Source of the DNA: a virus
Reading direction: 5' to 3' (one strand)
Virus record (IMG/VR): IMGVR_UViG_3300042522_000987
Span: 1 to 24,525 of that record
Length of the DNA: 24,525 nt
The position numbers were made by a program, and so were the translations under genes. Numbering within the stretch: position 1 is the first letter of the stretch; every line of letters begins with the position of its first letter. Positions 7,164 to 11,850 of this stretch are shown piece after piece. The notes below the pieces were generated by a model. That model searched no databases. It saw only the letters and a program-made list of their open reading frames with translations, and had not been told where the DNA came from.

Positions 7164-7391
7164 CTATCCGAGACAAATACCAGAATCACTCCCACCAAAG
7201 GAAATAATATCAGGCGAACTAGAAATATTAAAAGAAGTACTATTCATAGTTCTTGGAATATAGTTGTCATGTATAGTATTAAAAGCTTCAAAAAACTTTC
7301 TTGCTGTACCATATTGTTTATTTTCTAAAGCAATAATGATAGCTTTTGCAAGTTCATCTTTTGCAATTGTAACTTGTTCTTTAAGTTCCAT
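7164..7391 (-). CDS. Small phage protein of unknown function, 75 aa
   Basis: The N-terminal half (MELKEQVTIAKDELAKAIII to about residue 40) is a likely helical hairpin; the C-terminal half is Ser/Ile-rich with FGGSDSG. There is no signal peptide, metal motif or membrane segment. Its promoter is probably the TTGACA-17-TATACT at 7416-7444, whose -10 box lies about 25 bp upstream of the ATG. Unassigned. Confidence 0.7.
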   Translation of the reverse strand: MELKEQVTIAKDELAKAIIIALENKQYGTARKFFEAFNTIHDNYIPRTMNSTSFNISSSPDIISFGGSDSGICLG

Positions 7392-7400
7392 AGTGATTAA

Positions 7401-7592
7401 TTAATCATCGGTATCAGTATAGTCGATCTCTGGCATAATGTCAAGTAGCTTTTGGATCTCTTCGTCAACTGGCACAGCTGCTACAGCATTACCATCCTCA
7501 AGGCGAATAATAAATTCTTTCCTTTCCTTTTCAATGAGATCCATGTAGTGCTCAATATTAGATTCAAATTCTTTTTGGGTAATTTCAATCAT
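7401..7592 (-). CDS. Phd/YefM antitoxin-like small protein
   Basis: 63 aa: ITQKEFESNIEHYMDLIEKE followed by FIIRLEDGNAVAAVPVDEE. This matches the Phd/YefM pattern, an alpha-beta fold whose first helix carries a conserved N...Y.D.. segment and whose strand pair reads ...I.R...GNAVAAVPV. Phd proteins bind operator DNA and neutralise a partner toxin. No toxin gene lies next to it; its neighbour, joined by an ATGA overlap, is a glutaredoxin. It could be a solitary decoy antitoxin or a repurposed DNA-binding regulator. Similarity is judged by eye, so confidence is moderate for family and low for function. Confidence 0.6.
   Translation of the reverse strand: MIEITQKEFESNIEHYMDLIEKERKEFIIRLEDGNAVAAVPVDEEIQKLLDIMPEIDYTDTDD
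7416..7444 (-). promoter_or_regulatory. Sigma-70-type promoter inside the Phd-like gene
   Basis: Minus-strand TTGACA (7439-7444), 17 bp, TATACT (7416-7421). It lies in the last codons of the Phd-like gene and points at the 75-aa gene starting at 7391. Confidence 0.75.
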
Positions 7593-7834
7593 ACATTACA
7601 ACAGATATCGTTTTCTTGAAGATATTTAATTGTATCCGAACACCCACCTAAAGTTTGATCATTGAGTACTACTTGTGGAAATGTAGAACCTTCACCGAAC
7701 TCAGCATAAAACTGATCTCTAGTAAAGTCAGTATCCAAAGTATATACCTTGTATTCAAACTCATTAAGATCCAAAAGAGTTTGAATCTTAATACAGTATG
7801 GACATCCAGGTTTAGAGTAAACAGTAAAATTCAT
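7589..7834 (-). CDS. Glutaredoxin
   Basis: An 81-aa glutaredoxin with the dithiol active site CPYC at residues 11-14, preceded by the strand FTVYSKPG, and with the glutathione-binding cis-proline segment TFPQVVLND and GGCSDT helix cap. Phage glutaredoxins (T4 nrdC type) reduce ribonucleotide reductase after each turnover, which fits the nrdA/nrdB genes in this window. I start it at the ATG at 7834; an upstream in-frame extension would run into the tRNA-Pro gene and is not credible. It ends in CC near the C-terminus and overlaps the Phd-like start as ATGA. Confidence 0.93.
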   Translation of the reverse strand: MNFTVYSKPGCPYCIKIQTLLDLNEFEYKVYTLDTDFTRDQFYAEFGEGSTFPQVVLNDQTLGGCSDTIKYLQENDICCNV

Positions 7835-7857
7835 TAGTAGTTTGTCTAAGTAGACAA

Positions 7858-7931
7858 TCGGGGTGATAGGATTCGAACCTACGGCCCCTGCTTCCCAAAA
7901 GCAGTGCTCTACCAAACTGAGCTACACCCCG
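7858..7931 (-). tRNA. tRNA-Pro(UGG)
   Basis: Acceptor CGGGGTG/CACCCCG, D arm GCTC/GAGC, anticodon stem CTGCT/AGCAG with loop TTTGGGA (anticodon TGG, reads CCA), T arm GTAGG-TTCGAAT-CCTAT. 74 nt, no encoded CCA. Its 5' end is the base next to the stop codon of the 36-aa gene upstream. Confidence 0.95.
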
Positions 7932-8042
7932 TTATTTTTTATGTATGAACATTATACCATAGATAGGAGGAATGATTAACATACCTCCCATCAATGCAAC
8001 CAACCAAGGCGTTTCCATAACAGAAACAATTAAGTGTCTCAT
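7932..8042 (-). CDS. 36-aa micro-membrane protein
   Basis: The ATG overlaps the stop of the zinc-ribbon gene as ATGA and the frame ends exactly one base before tRNA-Pro begins. The peptide starts MRHLIVSVMETPWLVALMGG, continues MLIIPPIYGIMFI and ends HKK: one hydrophobic segment (about residues 14-33) with a basic tail. A single-pass inner-membrane or thylakoid peptide is likely. No family is recognised. Overlap-coupled starts and the clean end before the tRNA support real translation. Confidence 0.7.
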   Translation of the reverse strand: MRHLIVSVMETPWLVALMGGMLIIPPIYGIMFIHKK

Positions 8043-8287
8043 CGTACTTCAAAATCCAATCTACGAACTTTACGTTGTCTTCTTGCTTCTTGAAAAGCAA
8101 GATCTTCTTTTGTAAGCACTGGTTGCTTTTTAGTTCTGTAACCAGAAACAATCTCAACTAGCGTCAGATCGTTCGCCGTGATGTTTCCACCACGGATGCT
8201 CGTAAGATTCTCGCATTTGCAACACCTTGTTTTCGTTGGGTGCTCCTCTAATTGTGTCCCGCAATTCTTGCATCTGATAACTAACAT
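8039..8287 (-). CDS. Zinc-ribbon protein
   Basis: 82 aa: the N-terminus MLVIRCKNCGTQLEEHPTKT continues to CCKC, giving the CxxC...CxxC pair of a single zinc ribbon, followed by NLTSIRGGNITANDLTLVEIV and a basic tail (QEARRQRKVRRLDFEV). Proteins of this shape recur in T4-like cyanophages and usually have no assigned function; binding of nucleic acid or a protein is plausible. The first 134 nt are also read in another frame by the 77-aa ORF upstream. A TATAAATA late promoter lies 105 nt upstream of its ATG. It is coupled by ATGA to the 36-aa membrane peptide. Confidence 0.85.
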   Translation of the reverse strand: MLVIRCKNCGTQLEEHPTKTRCCKCENLTSIRGGNITANDLTLVEIVSGYRTKKQPVLTKEDLAFQEARRQRKVRRLDFEVR

Positions 8288-8387
8288 CTCTAATCATTCC
8301 TTTTATCTCTTCAAGCTCTTCATGAATATCTTGATGATGAAACCGAAGTGGTTTCTGAATCAATTCATTAAACTTTTTCTTTTTCAT
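8154..8387 (-). CDS. Coiled-coil small protein overlapping the zinc-ribbon gene
   Basis: 77 aa: basic MKKKKFNELIQKPLRFHH, then a heptad-rich helix (HEELEEIKGMIRDVSYQMQEL) and a tail with HPWWKHHGE. The composition is protein-like, not that of a shadow frame. Its last 45 codons overlap the zinc-ribbon gene in a different frame. The ATG lies only 5 nt after a TATAAATA box, so from that promoter it would be leaderless; it might be expressed from the upstream tRNA promoter instead. Either both frames are translated or only the non-overlapping N-terminus matters. I favour both being real. Confidence 0.6.
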   Translation of the reverse strand: MKKKKFNELIQKPLRFHHQDIHEELEEIKGMIRDVSYQMQELRDTIRGAPNENKVLQMRESYEHPWWKHHGERSDAS

Positions 8388-8391
8388 AAAA

Positions 8392-8399
8392 TATTTATA
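8392..8399 (-). promoter_or_regulatory. T4-type late promoter
   Basis: Exact TATAAATA on the minus strand between tRNA-Val and the coiled-coil ORF. Predicted initiation falls at or inside that ORF's start codon, so the better-served gene is the zinc ribbon further down. Confidence 0.6.
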
Positions 8400-8406
8400 G
8401 AAGTAA

Positions 8407-8479
8407 TGGGCGAAGAGGGATTCGAACCCCCGACCGTCTCGGTGTAAACGAGAAGCTGCTACCGCTGAGCTATTCGCCC
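8407..8479 (-). tRNA. tRNA-Val(UAC)
   Basis: Acceptor GGGCGAA/TTCGCCC, anticodon stem TCTCG/CGAGA with loop TTTACAC (anticodon TAC, reads GTA), T arm GGGGG-TTCGAAT-CCCTC. The D stem is short (GCT/AGC). Only 3 nt separate it from tRNA-Arg, so both come from one precursor. Confidence 0.94.
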
Positions 8480-8482
8480 TGG

Positions 8483-8555
8483 CGCTTCAGGTTGGATTCG
8501 AACCAACGGCTAACCGCTTAGAAGGCGGATACTCTGTCCCCTGAGTTACTGAAGC
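8483..8555 (-). tRNA. tRNA-Arg(UCU)
   Basis: Acceptor GCTTCAG/CTGAAGC, D arm ACTC/GAGT, anticodon stem TCCGC/GCGGT with loop CTTCTAA (anticodon TCT, reads AGA), T arm GTTGG-TTCGAAT-CCAAC. It is first in the tRNA transcript from the promoter at 8564-8592. AGA is heavily used by AT-rich phages. Confidence 0.94.
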
Positions 8556-8563
8556 ATGTATAT

Positions 8564-8592
8564 ATTGTACCACAGTTAGTGGCAGTTGTCAA
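8564..8592 (-). promoter_or_regulatory. Sigma-70-type promoter of the tRNA operon
   Basis: Minus-strand TTGACA (8587-8592), 17 bp, TACAAT (8564-8569), 9 bp before the 5' end of tRNA-Arg. The -35 and spacer lie in the last codons of the lipoprotein gene. It likely drives tRNA-Arg, tRNA-Val and perhaps the genes down to glutaredoxin. Confidence 0.82.
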
Positions 8593-8971
8593 CCCATGGA
8601 GAACAAATTCGAATTTCTCCTCCCAGTGCTCGACACTCATCAGTATAGCACACAGAGGTGTCTACTGGTTTTTCTGATCTGATTGGCTCTGGCATTCTAA
8701 CAGAACCATCGTCTCCTGTCAAGCGTTCGTAGTCTTGGATTGCCTTACCTACCGTTCGTTCAACATCTCGTTCCACTATGCCAGGATCTTTTTGAAGATC
8801 AGGTATCAGTGGAGAATCTGGTTGATATGTTTGAAGGTATTCATAAACAATATCCCAGATAGTTTTCTCTTCTATTTTTAAGCAAGAGGAAAGTGATGCT
8901 ACTATAAAAGATAAAACTATAATAGTTGTAATAGATGCTTTTTTCTTACCAAAATGAAAATTAAAGTTCAT
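8576..8971 (-). CDS. Putative lipoprotein, possible spanin-type lysis component
   Basis: 131 aa with a basic N-terminus (HFGKKK), a hydrophobic segment TTIIVLSFIVAS and the lipobox LSSC at Cys30, giving a mature lipoprotein of about 102 residues. The middle is polar and helical (WDIVYEYLQTYQ...GKAIQDYERL) and the C-terminus has four cysteines (CYTDEC...CSPW...C) likely to form disulfides in the periplasm. An exact TATAAATA late promoter lies 27 nt upstream. Late expression, lipid anchoring and the nearby RlpA-like protein, lysozyme and peptidase make a lysis or envelope role, such as an outer-membrane spanin, plausible but unproven. The tRNA promoter is embedded in its 3' end. Confidence 0.75.
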   Translation of the reverse strand: MNFNFHFGKKKASITTIIVLSFIVASLSSCLKIEEKTIWDIVYEYLQTYQPDSPLIPDLQKDPGIVERDVERTVGKAIQDYERLTGDDGSVRMPEPIRSEKPVDTSVCYTDECRALGGEIRICSPWVDNCH

Positions 8972-8975
8972 AGGA

Positions 8976-8998
8976 AAAGGGGAGCATCACTCCCCTTT
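8976..8998 (-). terminator. Terminator after the RlpA-like gene
   Basis: AAAGGGGAG / CTCCCCTTT, a 9-bp stem with a 5-nt loop, followed on the minus strand by a short T-rich stretch. It lies between the RlpA-like stop and the lipoprotein ATG. The late promoter at 8998-9005 initiates within its first arm. Confidence 0.75.
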
Positions 8999-9005
8999 AT
9001 TTATA
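8998..9005 (-). promoter_or_regulatory. T4-type late promoter of the lipoprotein
   Basis: Exact TATAAATA on the minus strand, last base shared with the terminator stem, 27 nt from the lipoprotein ATG. The predicted transcript starts inside the first arm of the stem, so late mRNA would not fold the full hairpin. Confidence 0.75.
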
Positions 9006-9006
9006 G

Positions 9007-9369
9007 TCAGACAGTTCGATAGCAAATGTCTGCTACTCCTTGCCCAGGGTGAGCAATAGCGGAGAACGCACCATAGGACAAGTCAAGATCTCTACCGCCA
9101 ATGTAGGGACCACGATCATTTACTCGCACAATTACTGACTTACCACTTCGTTGATTTGTAACTCTTAATCTGGTTCCGAAAGGAAGCCATCGATGTGCAA
9201 CTGATTTTCCATAAGCATTAAATCTTTCACCGTTAGCAGTTGTCTGCCCATGATAACCATCACCCACTCCATAATGTGATGCAAGTGAGCAACCACTTGC
9301 TGCTTTTGCCTGCAGGGGTGCTAGTCCTGTAATAGCAAAAGTAAGGATCGAAATTGTTTTAAAAAGCAT
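9007..9369 (-). CDS. RlpA-like double-psi beta-barrel protein, secreted
   Basis: 120 aa from the ATG at 9369 (a TTG nine codons earlier is less likely). Residues 1-23 are a signal peptide (MLFKTISILT...QAKA). The rest is a single RlpA domain: ASHYGVGDGYHGQTTANGERFN, LPFGTRLRVTN and VRVNDRGPYIGGRDLDLS, including the family's Asp in NDRGP and the DLS motif. Bacterial RlpA is a periplasmic lytic transglycosylase acting on peptide-free glycan strands; whether this short version is catalytic is open. It lies in the envelope and lysis neighbourhood and has its own early-type promoter and a roughly 100-nt structured leader. No SPOR domain is present. A weak ribosome site precedes the ATG. Confidence 0.88.
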   Translation of the reverse strand: MLFKTISILTFAITGLAPLQAKAASGCSLASHYGVGDGYHGQTTANGERFNAYGKSVAHRWLPFGTRLRVTNQRSGKSVIVRVNDRGPYIGGRDLDLSYGAFSAIAHPGQGVADICYRTV

Positions 9370-9374
9370 TAATT

Positions 9375-9468
9375 TAAATAGAACTCTACATCCCAATAGA
9401 AGGGGGGTACACCACTCCTCTCGGAGGGCACCTTCCTGGGCTCTAATTTCACGTCAATATCTCATGAC
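9375..9468 (-). promoter_or_regulatory. Structured 5' leader of the RlpA-like mRNA
   Basis: The minus-strand transcript from the promoter at 9477-9505 begins near 9470 and folds into at least two elements: CGTCA/TGACG with an 8-nt loop at once after the start, then a longer arm GGAAGG...CCTTC enclosing a perfect CTCC-GAGA-GGAG hairpin with a GNRA tetraloop. The T-run needed for a terminator is missing. I compared it by memory with glutamine/glnA-type RNAs of cyanophages and do not find the conserved core. It may be a regulatory or stabilising leader. Confidence 0.5.
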
Positions 9469-9476
9469 GAACAGAC

Positions 9477-9505
9477 ATTATAAGTGATTATTTAGCCTTT
9501 GTCAA
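9477..9505 (-). promoter_or_regulatory. Consensus sigma-70 promoter of the RlpA-like gene
   Basis: Minus-strand TTGACA (9500-9505), exactly 17 bp, TATAAT (9477-9482). It matches both hexamers perfectly and lies in the divergent gap between the RlpA-like gene and the plus-strand island. Confidence 0.88.
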
Positions 9506-9536
9506 CCCCTATATATTAATAGATCTGATGTGACCC

Positions 9537-9734
9537 ATGTATAAATTAAAAAATACTGATATTGAATATTTGGTTCTTGCTTGTAAAACATACCAGCAAT
9601 ATACTGGTTCAGAATTTCTTTGGGAAAAATACGAGAACATCATAGAAAAATTAACCCTTTATAAAGAGCAAAATTTATATGCCAAGGGAATGGAATACTC
9701 CGAAACGGGAGCCGTGGAACGCACCCATTCATAA
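9537..9734 (+). CDS. Small phage protein of unknown function, first of the plus-strand island
   Basis: 65 aa: MYKLKNTDIEYLVLACKTYQ followed by ...GSEFLWEKYENIIEKLTLYKEQN, mostly helical, charged and soluble-looking. The middle resembles other small cyanophage proteins with a W..YE..I.KL..Y.E pattern, but I cannot name a family. Its last 56 nt overlap the next gene in another frame. No strong ribosome site or promoter is visible on the plus strand before it. Confidence 0.6.
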   Translation: MYKLKNTDIEYLVLACKTYQQYTGSEFLWEKYENIIEKLTLYKEQNLYAKGMEYSETGAVERTHS

Positions 9735-9870
9735 TATATTAAAAGCAATCGATAATCACACTCATGAGTATTTCAAGAGTGGTGATATATGGCATCAAGA
9801 AAAAGCAGAAATACTTAGAGAATACGTAGCAGAATTAAAAACCTGGATCCATAAACAAGAGGGAAGATGA
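9679..9870 (+). CDS. Small phage protein of unknown function, 63 aa
   Basis: The peptide MPREWNTPKREPWNAPIHNI is followed by an amphipathic helix rich in Glu, Lys and Trp (YFKSGDIWHQEKAEILREYVAELKTWIHKQ). The Trp/His-rich start and clean helix look like a real protein. It overlaps the previous gene by 56 nt and the next by an ATGA junction at 9867-9870. No membrane segment or catalytic motif. Unassigned. Confidence 0.65.
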   Translation: MPREWNTPKREPWNAPIHNILKAIDNHTHEYFKSGDIWHQEKAEILREYVAELKTWIHKQEGR

Positions 9871-10037
9871 AATCTACATTTCTCATTGGAATATTAATTA
9901 TGAGATTAATAACCAACGAAGGAATTTTCAATGAAGGACGCAGACCACAACCAAAACGACAACCAACCGAAGTTGGTAGATTCATCAGAAGACCAGCAAA
10001 AAGAGGCAGGAAAAAAGCACGGTTCAATATTGAATAA
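9867..10037 (+). CDS. 56-aa very basic peptide overlapping the holin-like gene
   Basis: The ATG forms ATGA with the upstream stop, and GAGGGA lies only about 2 nt before it. The peptide begins MKSTFLIGILIMRLITNEGI, a short hydrophobic segment, and then becomes strongly basic (GRRPQPKRQPTEVGRFIRRP, AKRGRKKARF). The last 107 nt are shared with the first 35 codons of the next gene in another frame. It could be a membrane-associated or nucleic-acid-binding micropeptide, or a leader used for coupled translation. Only the start coupling and composition support it. Confidence 0.45.
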   Translation: MKSTFLIGILIMRLITNEGIFNEGRRPQPKRQPTEVGRFIRRPAKRGRKKARFNIE

Positions 10038-10257
10038 ACTGATCTTTATCATCTGTTGTTCAGTGATTGGATTCGTAGGATTAAGTTTTATTTCTTGTAA
10101 TTTTATGATCCCAGGAACAATCACTCATGCAAATCTTTTAGGTGGATTAAAAAATCCTCCTCCTTCAGATTGCAATGAATCTCAAAGAAGAGGATATGAA
10201 ACTTTATTAACTATTCTTACTACAGTAATTGCTTTAAGAACTAAGTTAGAAGATTAA
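9931..10257 (+). CDS. Membrane protein, holin-like candidate
   Basis: 108 aa with a polar charged N-terminus (residues 1-33), one clear transmembrane helix (LIFIICCSVIGFVGLSFISC, about 37-57), a Pro/Asn loop (NPPPSDCNESQ) and a weakly hydrophobic C-terminal helix (YETLLTILTTVIALRTK). GAAGGA lies 8 nt before the ATG, a good ribosome site. It ends on the same TTAA as the convergent lysozyme. Small size, an N-in helix and position beside the endolysin genes suggest a holin or antiholin, but there is no family signature I can name. The 5' third is shared with the 56-aa basic ORF. Confidence 0.7.
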   Translation: MKDADHNQNDNQPKLVDSSEDQQKEAGKKHGSILNKLIFIICCSVIGFVGLSFISCNFMIPGTITHANLLGGLKNPPPSDCNESQRRGYETLLTILTTVIALRTKLED

Positions 10258-10712
10258 GAACTCCAAAGTTTTCCTTCAGCAACACGTCTTCTAAGTAATC
10301 CTGCTTCAACATTTGATCCAGGATTACGATATAACTTCAAAGTTTCTGGGATTGTTTTCCAATTCTTCTCACGTAGATTGCGAGAGATAGTATTGAAATT
10401 GCTTGAATTGTAAAACCCAGCACCAAGATTATAAGCAAAGGATAAAAGTGCTCCACGTTGGTTGTCATTCATTTCACTCCAATAAGGTATACTTTTTAAG
10501 GTAGACATAAAACGATTACGAATATCAAACTCTAACAAAGCATTCGCTTCTTCTAAAGTAATTTTTTCGCCAAGATGAAATGGAGATCCATTTCTTTTAC
10601 GAGTGCTTCCCCAACCAATTGTAATTGGAAGTCCGCCAGTATGAGGGTCAGGATAAGCAGTTAATTTGCACCCTTCAAATTCTTTGATAAGCTCTACACC
10701 TGCTTGTGGCAA
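10254..10712 (-). CDS. GH24 phage lysozyme (endolysin muramidase domain)
   Basis: A T4-lysozyme-type muramidase that cleaves the MurNAc-GlcNAc bond of peptidoglycan. Numbered from the TTG at 10712, the catalytic set is Glu13 (IKEFEG), Asp22 (AYPDPHTGG) and Thr31 (PITIGWGST), with the GH24 core NDNQRGALLSFAYNLG and C-terminal AGLLRRRVAEGKLW. There is no signal peptide. It has no ATG and the TTG has no ribosome site; the TTG lies in the loop of a hairpin. The frame is open upstream to a TGA just before the end of the C39 peptidase gene and lines up with a -1 shift at A AAA AAG there. It may therefore be made mainly as the C-terminal half of a 392-aa fusion. Confidence 0.9.
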   Translation of the reverse strand: MPQAGVELIKEFEGCKLTAYPDPHTGGLPITIGWGSTRKRNGSPFHLGEKITLEEANALLEFDIRNRFMSTLKSIPYWSEMNDNQRGALLSFAYNLGAGFYNSSNFNTISRNLREKNWKTIPETLKLYRNPGSNVEAGLLRRRVAEGKLWSS

Positions 10713-10742
10713 TTCATCAAGTGCAGAGCCTACGCCTTTTTT
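10691..10742 (-). promoter_or_regulatory. Putative programmed -1 ribosomal frameshift signal
   Basis: On the minus strand the peptidase reading frame ends GCA AAA AAG GCG TAG. The heptamer A AAA AAG (10742-10736) is the X XXY YYZ slippery site used in E. coli dnaX. Six nt later (GCGTAG) begins a 12-bp stem: 10729-10718 pairs fully with 10702-10691, including two G-U pairs, around a 15-nt loop. A -1 slip continues GGC GTA GGC TCT ... into the lysozyme without a stop, adding the linker GVGSALDELPQAG. Heptamer phase, spacer length and stem length all match known -1 signals. Confidence 0.75.
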
Positions 10743-11431
10743 GCATCAAAAATACGTCCCCAACCATCATTACCCCCTGGGCACCACCTACGAGCCAGTT
10801 CTGAACGCTTGTAGATGGCTCCACGACCGTTCGTAACAGAGCCTGTATACCCATCATTTATTGAACCATATGGATCATTTACAATATAATCACCTTGAGG
10901 AGTCTTACCAATTACTACTACCATGTGTCCTCCTGTGGGATTAGATAAAGTCCCCCTATGAAGAATACCAATAACAACAGGTCTACCAGCGGCAAGCTCT
11001 CTATCAAGATCAGCAAAAGTAAGGCTGTAGCTGAAGCTGGATTTAATACCATACGTAGCAAGAACTCTGGTTTGAACCAAGTGATCAGTTGAATCGCCAA
11101 TTGAGAAAACTTTTCTAACATAAGCGTCGTCGCCTTTTGATCCTACTAGTGTTCCTGGTTTAAAATATTCAAGAGCCATAGCACAGGCAGAAGAATTACA
11201 AGTCCTATGAGCGTCTCTATAATTGTCTGTTTGAGGAAACCAAGGAACACTTAGAACATTTGATACTGGTTTATTTTCTTTTGTTCTATATGTCACAACC
11301 CATTGAGAATTATCAGTTAACTCTTCTGGTGCTTTTTGATCAAGTGCCTTTTCCAACAATTCTACCGCAGCAACATGCTTGGGGTTATTTTCATCATAGT
11401 GTTTAAAAAAATTGTGCAAATCAATCTTCAT
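10730..11431 (-). CDS. C39-like papain-fold cysteine peptidase (endolysin peptidase domain)
   Basis: 233 aa from the ATG at 11431, which has GGAGA about 7 nt upstream; an ATG twelve codons earlier lacks this. Domain: helical N-terminus (1-60), then a C39-type papain fold with VPWFPQTDN (oxyanion Gln67), Cys78 in RTCNSSACAMAL, His169 in GGHMVVVIG and Asp186 in VNDPYG, the family's Gln-Cys-His-Asp set. There is no signal peptide or transporter domain, so it is not a bacteriocin-processing exporter; next to a lysozyme it most likely cleaves peptidoglycan cross-bridges or stems. Its end carries a -1 frameshift signal that would fuse it to the GH24 lysozyme. It overlaps the upstream endonuclease gene by 11 nt. 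Confidence 0.85.
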   Translation of the reverse strand: MKIDLHNFFKHYDENNPKHVAAVELLEKALDQKAPEELTDNSQWVVTYRTKENKPVSNVLSVPWFPQTDNYRDAHRTCNSSACAMALEYFKPGTLVGSKGDDAYVRKVFSIGDSTDHLVQTRVLATYGIKSSFSYSLTFADLDRELAAGRPVVIGILHRGTLSNPTGGHMVVVIGKTPQGDYIVNDPYGSINDGYTGSVTNGRGAIYKRSELARRWCPGGNDGWGRIFDAKKA

Positions 11432-11765
11432 TTTTTTCTCCGAATAATTGAATATAATATTCTGCATCTACTACTACTAAAGGCTTCTTACCATTTTTTT
11501 TAATCACAACCACTGGTTCATAATCACCACAGTTTGTAGATGCTTGTTCATATGCTTCCCAAATATTTAGTTTTTCCACATTCTTACATTCAATACTATG
11601 GGGAAACTTCTGTCGAGCAGCACGAGCCATAATTAAATCTTCTCCACCAGCACCCATAGATCTTGACTCAATATCTTCTGGATGAATGTCTAACATCTCA
11701 ATTAATTTATCACGAACCCACTGTTGTAACCTACGTCCTTTTGCTTTAGCAGATTGCACACGCAT
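11421..11765 (-). CDS. PD-(D/E)XK-type endonuclease-like protein
   Basis: 114 aa. The core is SRSMGAGGEDLIM...FPHSIECKN, matching motif II/III of small PD-(D/E)XK nucleases (Glu-Asp, then E-x-K), followed by AYEQA and two strands PVVVIKKNGKKPLVVVD. Resolvases and nicking nucleases of this size share the fold. Basic N-terminus (SAKAKGRRLQQWVRDKL) fits DNA binding. It sits after nrdB and before the lysis peptidase, separated from nrdB by a terminator whose T-run abuts its ATG; a GATAAATA late-like box lies 30 nt upstream. Role in DNA processing or packaging is inferred. Confidence 0.7.
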   Translation of the reverse strand: MRVQSAKAKGRRLQQWVRDKLIEMLDIHPEDIESRSMGAGGEDLIMARAARQKFPHSIECKNVEKLNIWEAYEQASTNCGDYEPVVVIKKNGKKPLVVVDAEYYIQLFGEKNED

Positions 11766-11798
11766 AAAAAAATACCCCCATCATATGATGGAGGTATT
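11766..11798 (-). terminator. Rho-independent terminator after nrdB
   Basis: On the minus strand AATACCTCCATC-ATAT-GATGGGGGTATT (one U-G pair, 12-bp stem, 4-nt loop) runs into seven T's that directly precede the ATG of the endonuclease gene. It closes the primase-nrdA-nrdB transcript. Confidence 0.85.
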
Positions 11799-11802
11799 TA
11801 TC
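11795..11802 (-). promoter_or_regulatory. Candidate late promoter, one mismatch
   Basis: Minus-strand GATAAATA overlaps the first arm of the nrdB terminator, 30 nt upstream of the endonuclease ATG. One base from the late consensus, with the same terminator-plus-promoter arrangement as at 8976-9005 and 18512-18541. Confidence 0.4.
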
Positions 11803-11850
11803 TATCAATTAAACCAAGGATCTGGTATAGGAATATTCTTTTTTTTCTTC

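Noticed and set aside
7939-8157. 72-aa minus-strand ORF
   Set aside because: It runs across the zinc-ribbon gene and the 36-aa gene in a third frame, with no ribosome site; the 36-aa frame with its ATGA start explains the DNA better.
9375-9468. Match to the glutamine/glnA or downstream-peptide RNA motifs
   Set aside because: The paired regions are there but the conserved core of those RNAs, as I remember it, is not; kept as an unassigned leader.
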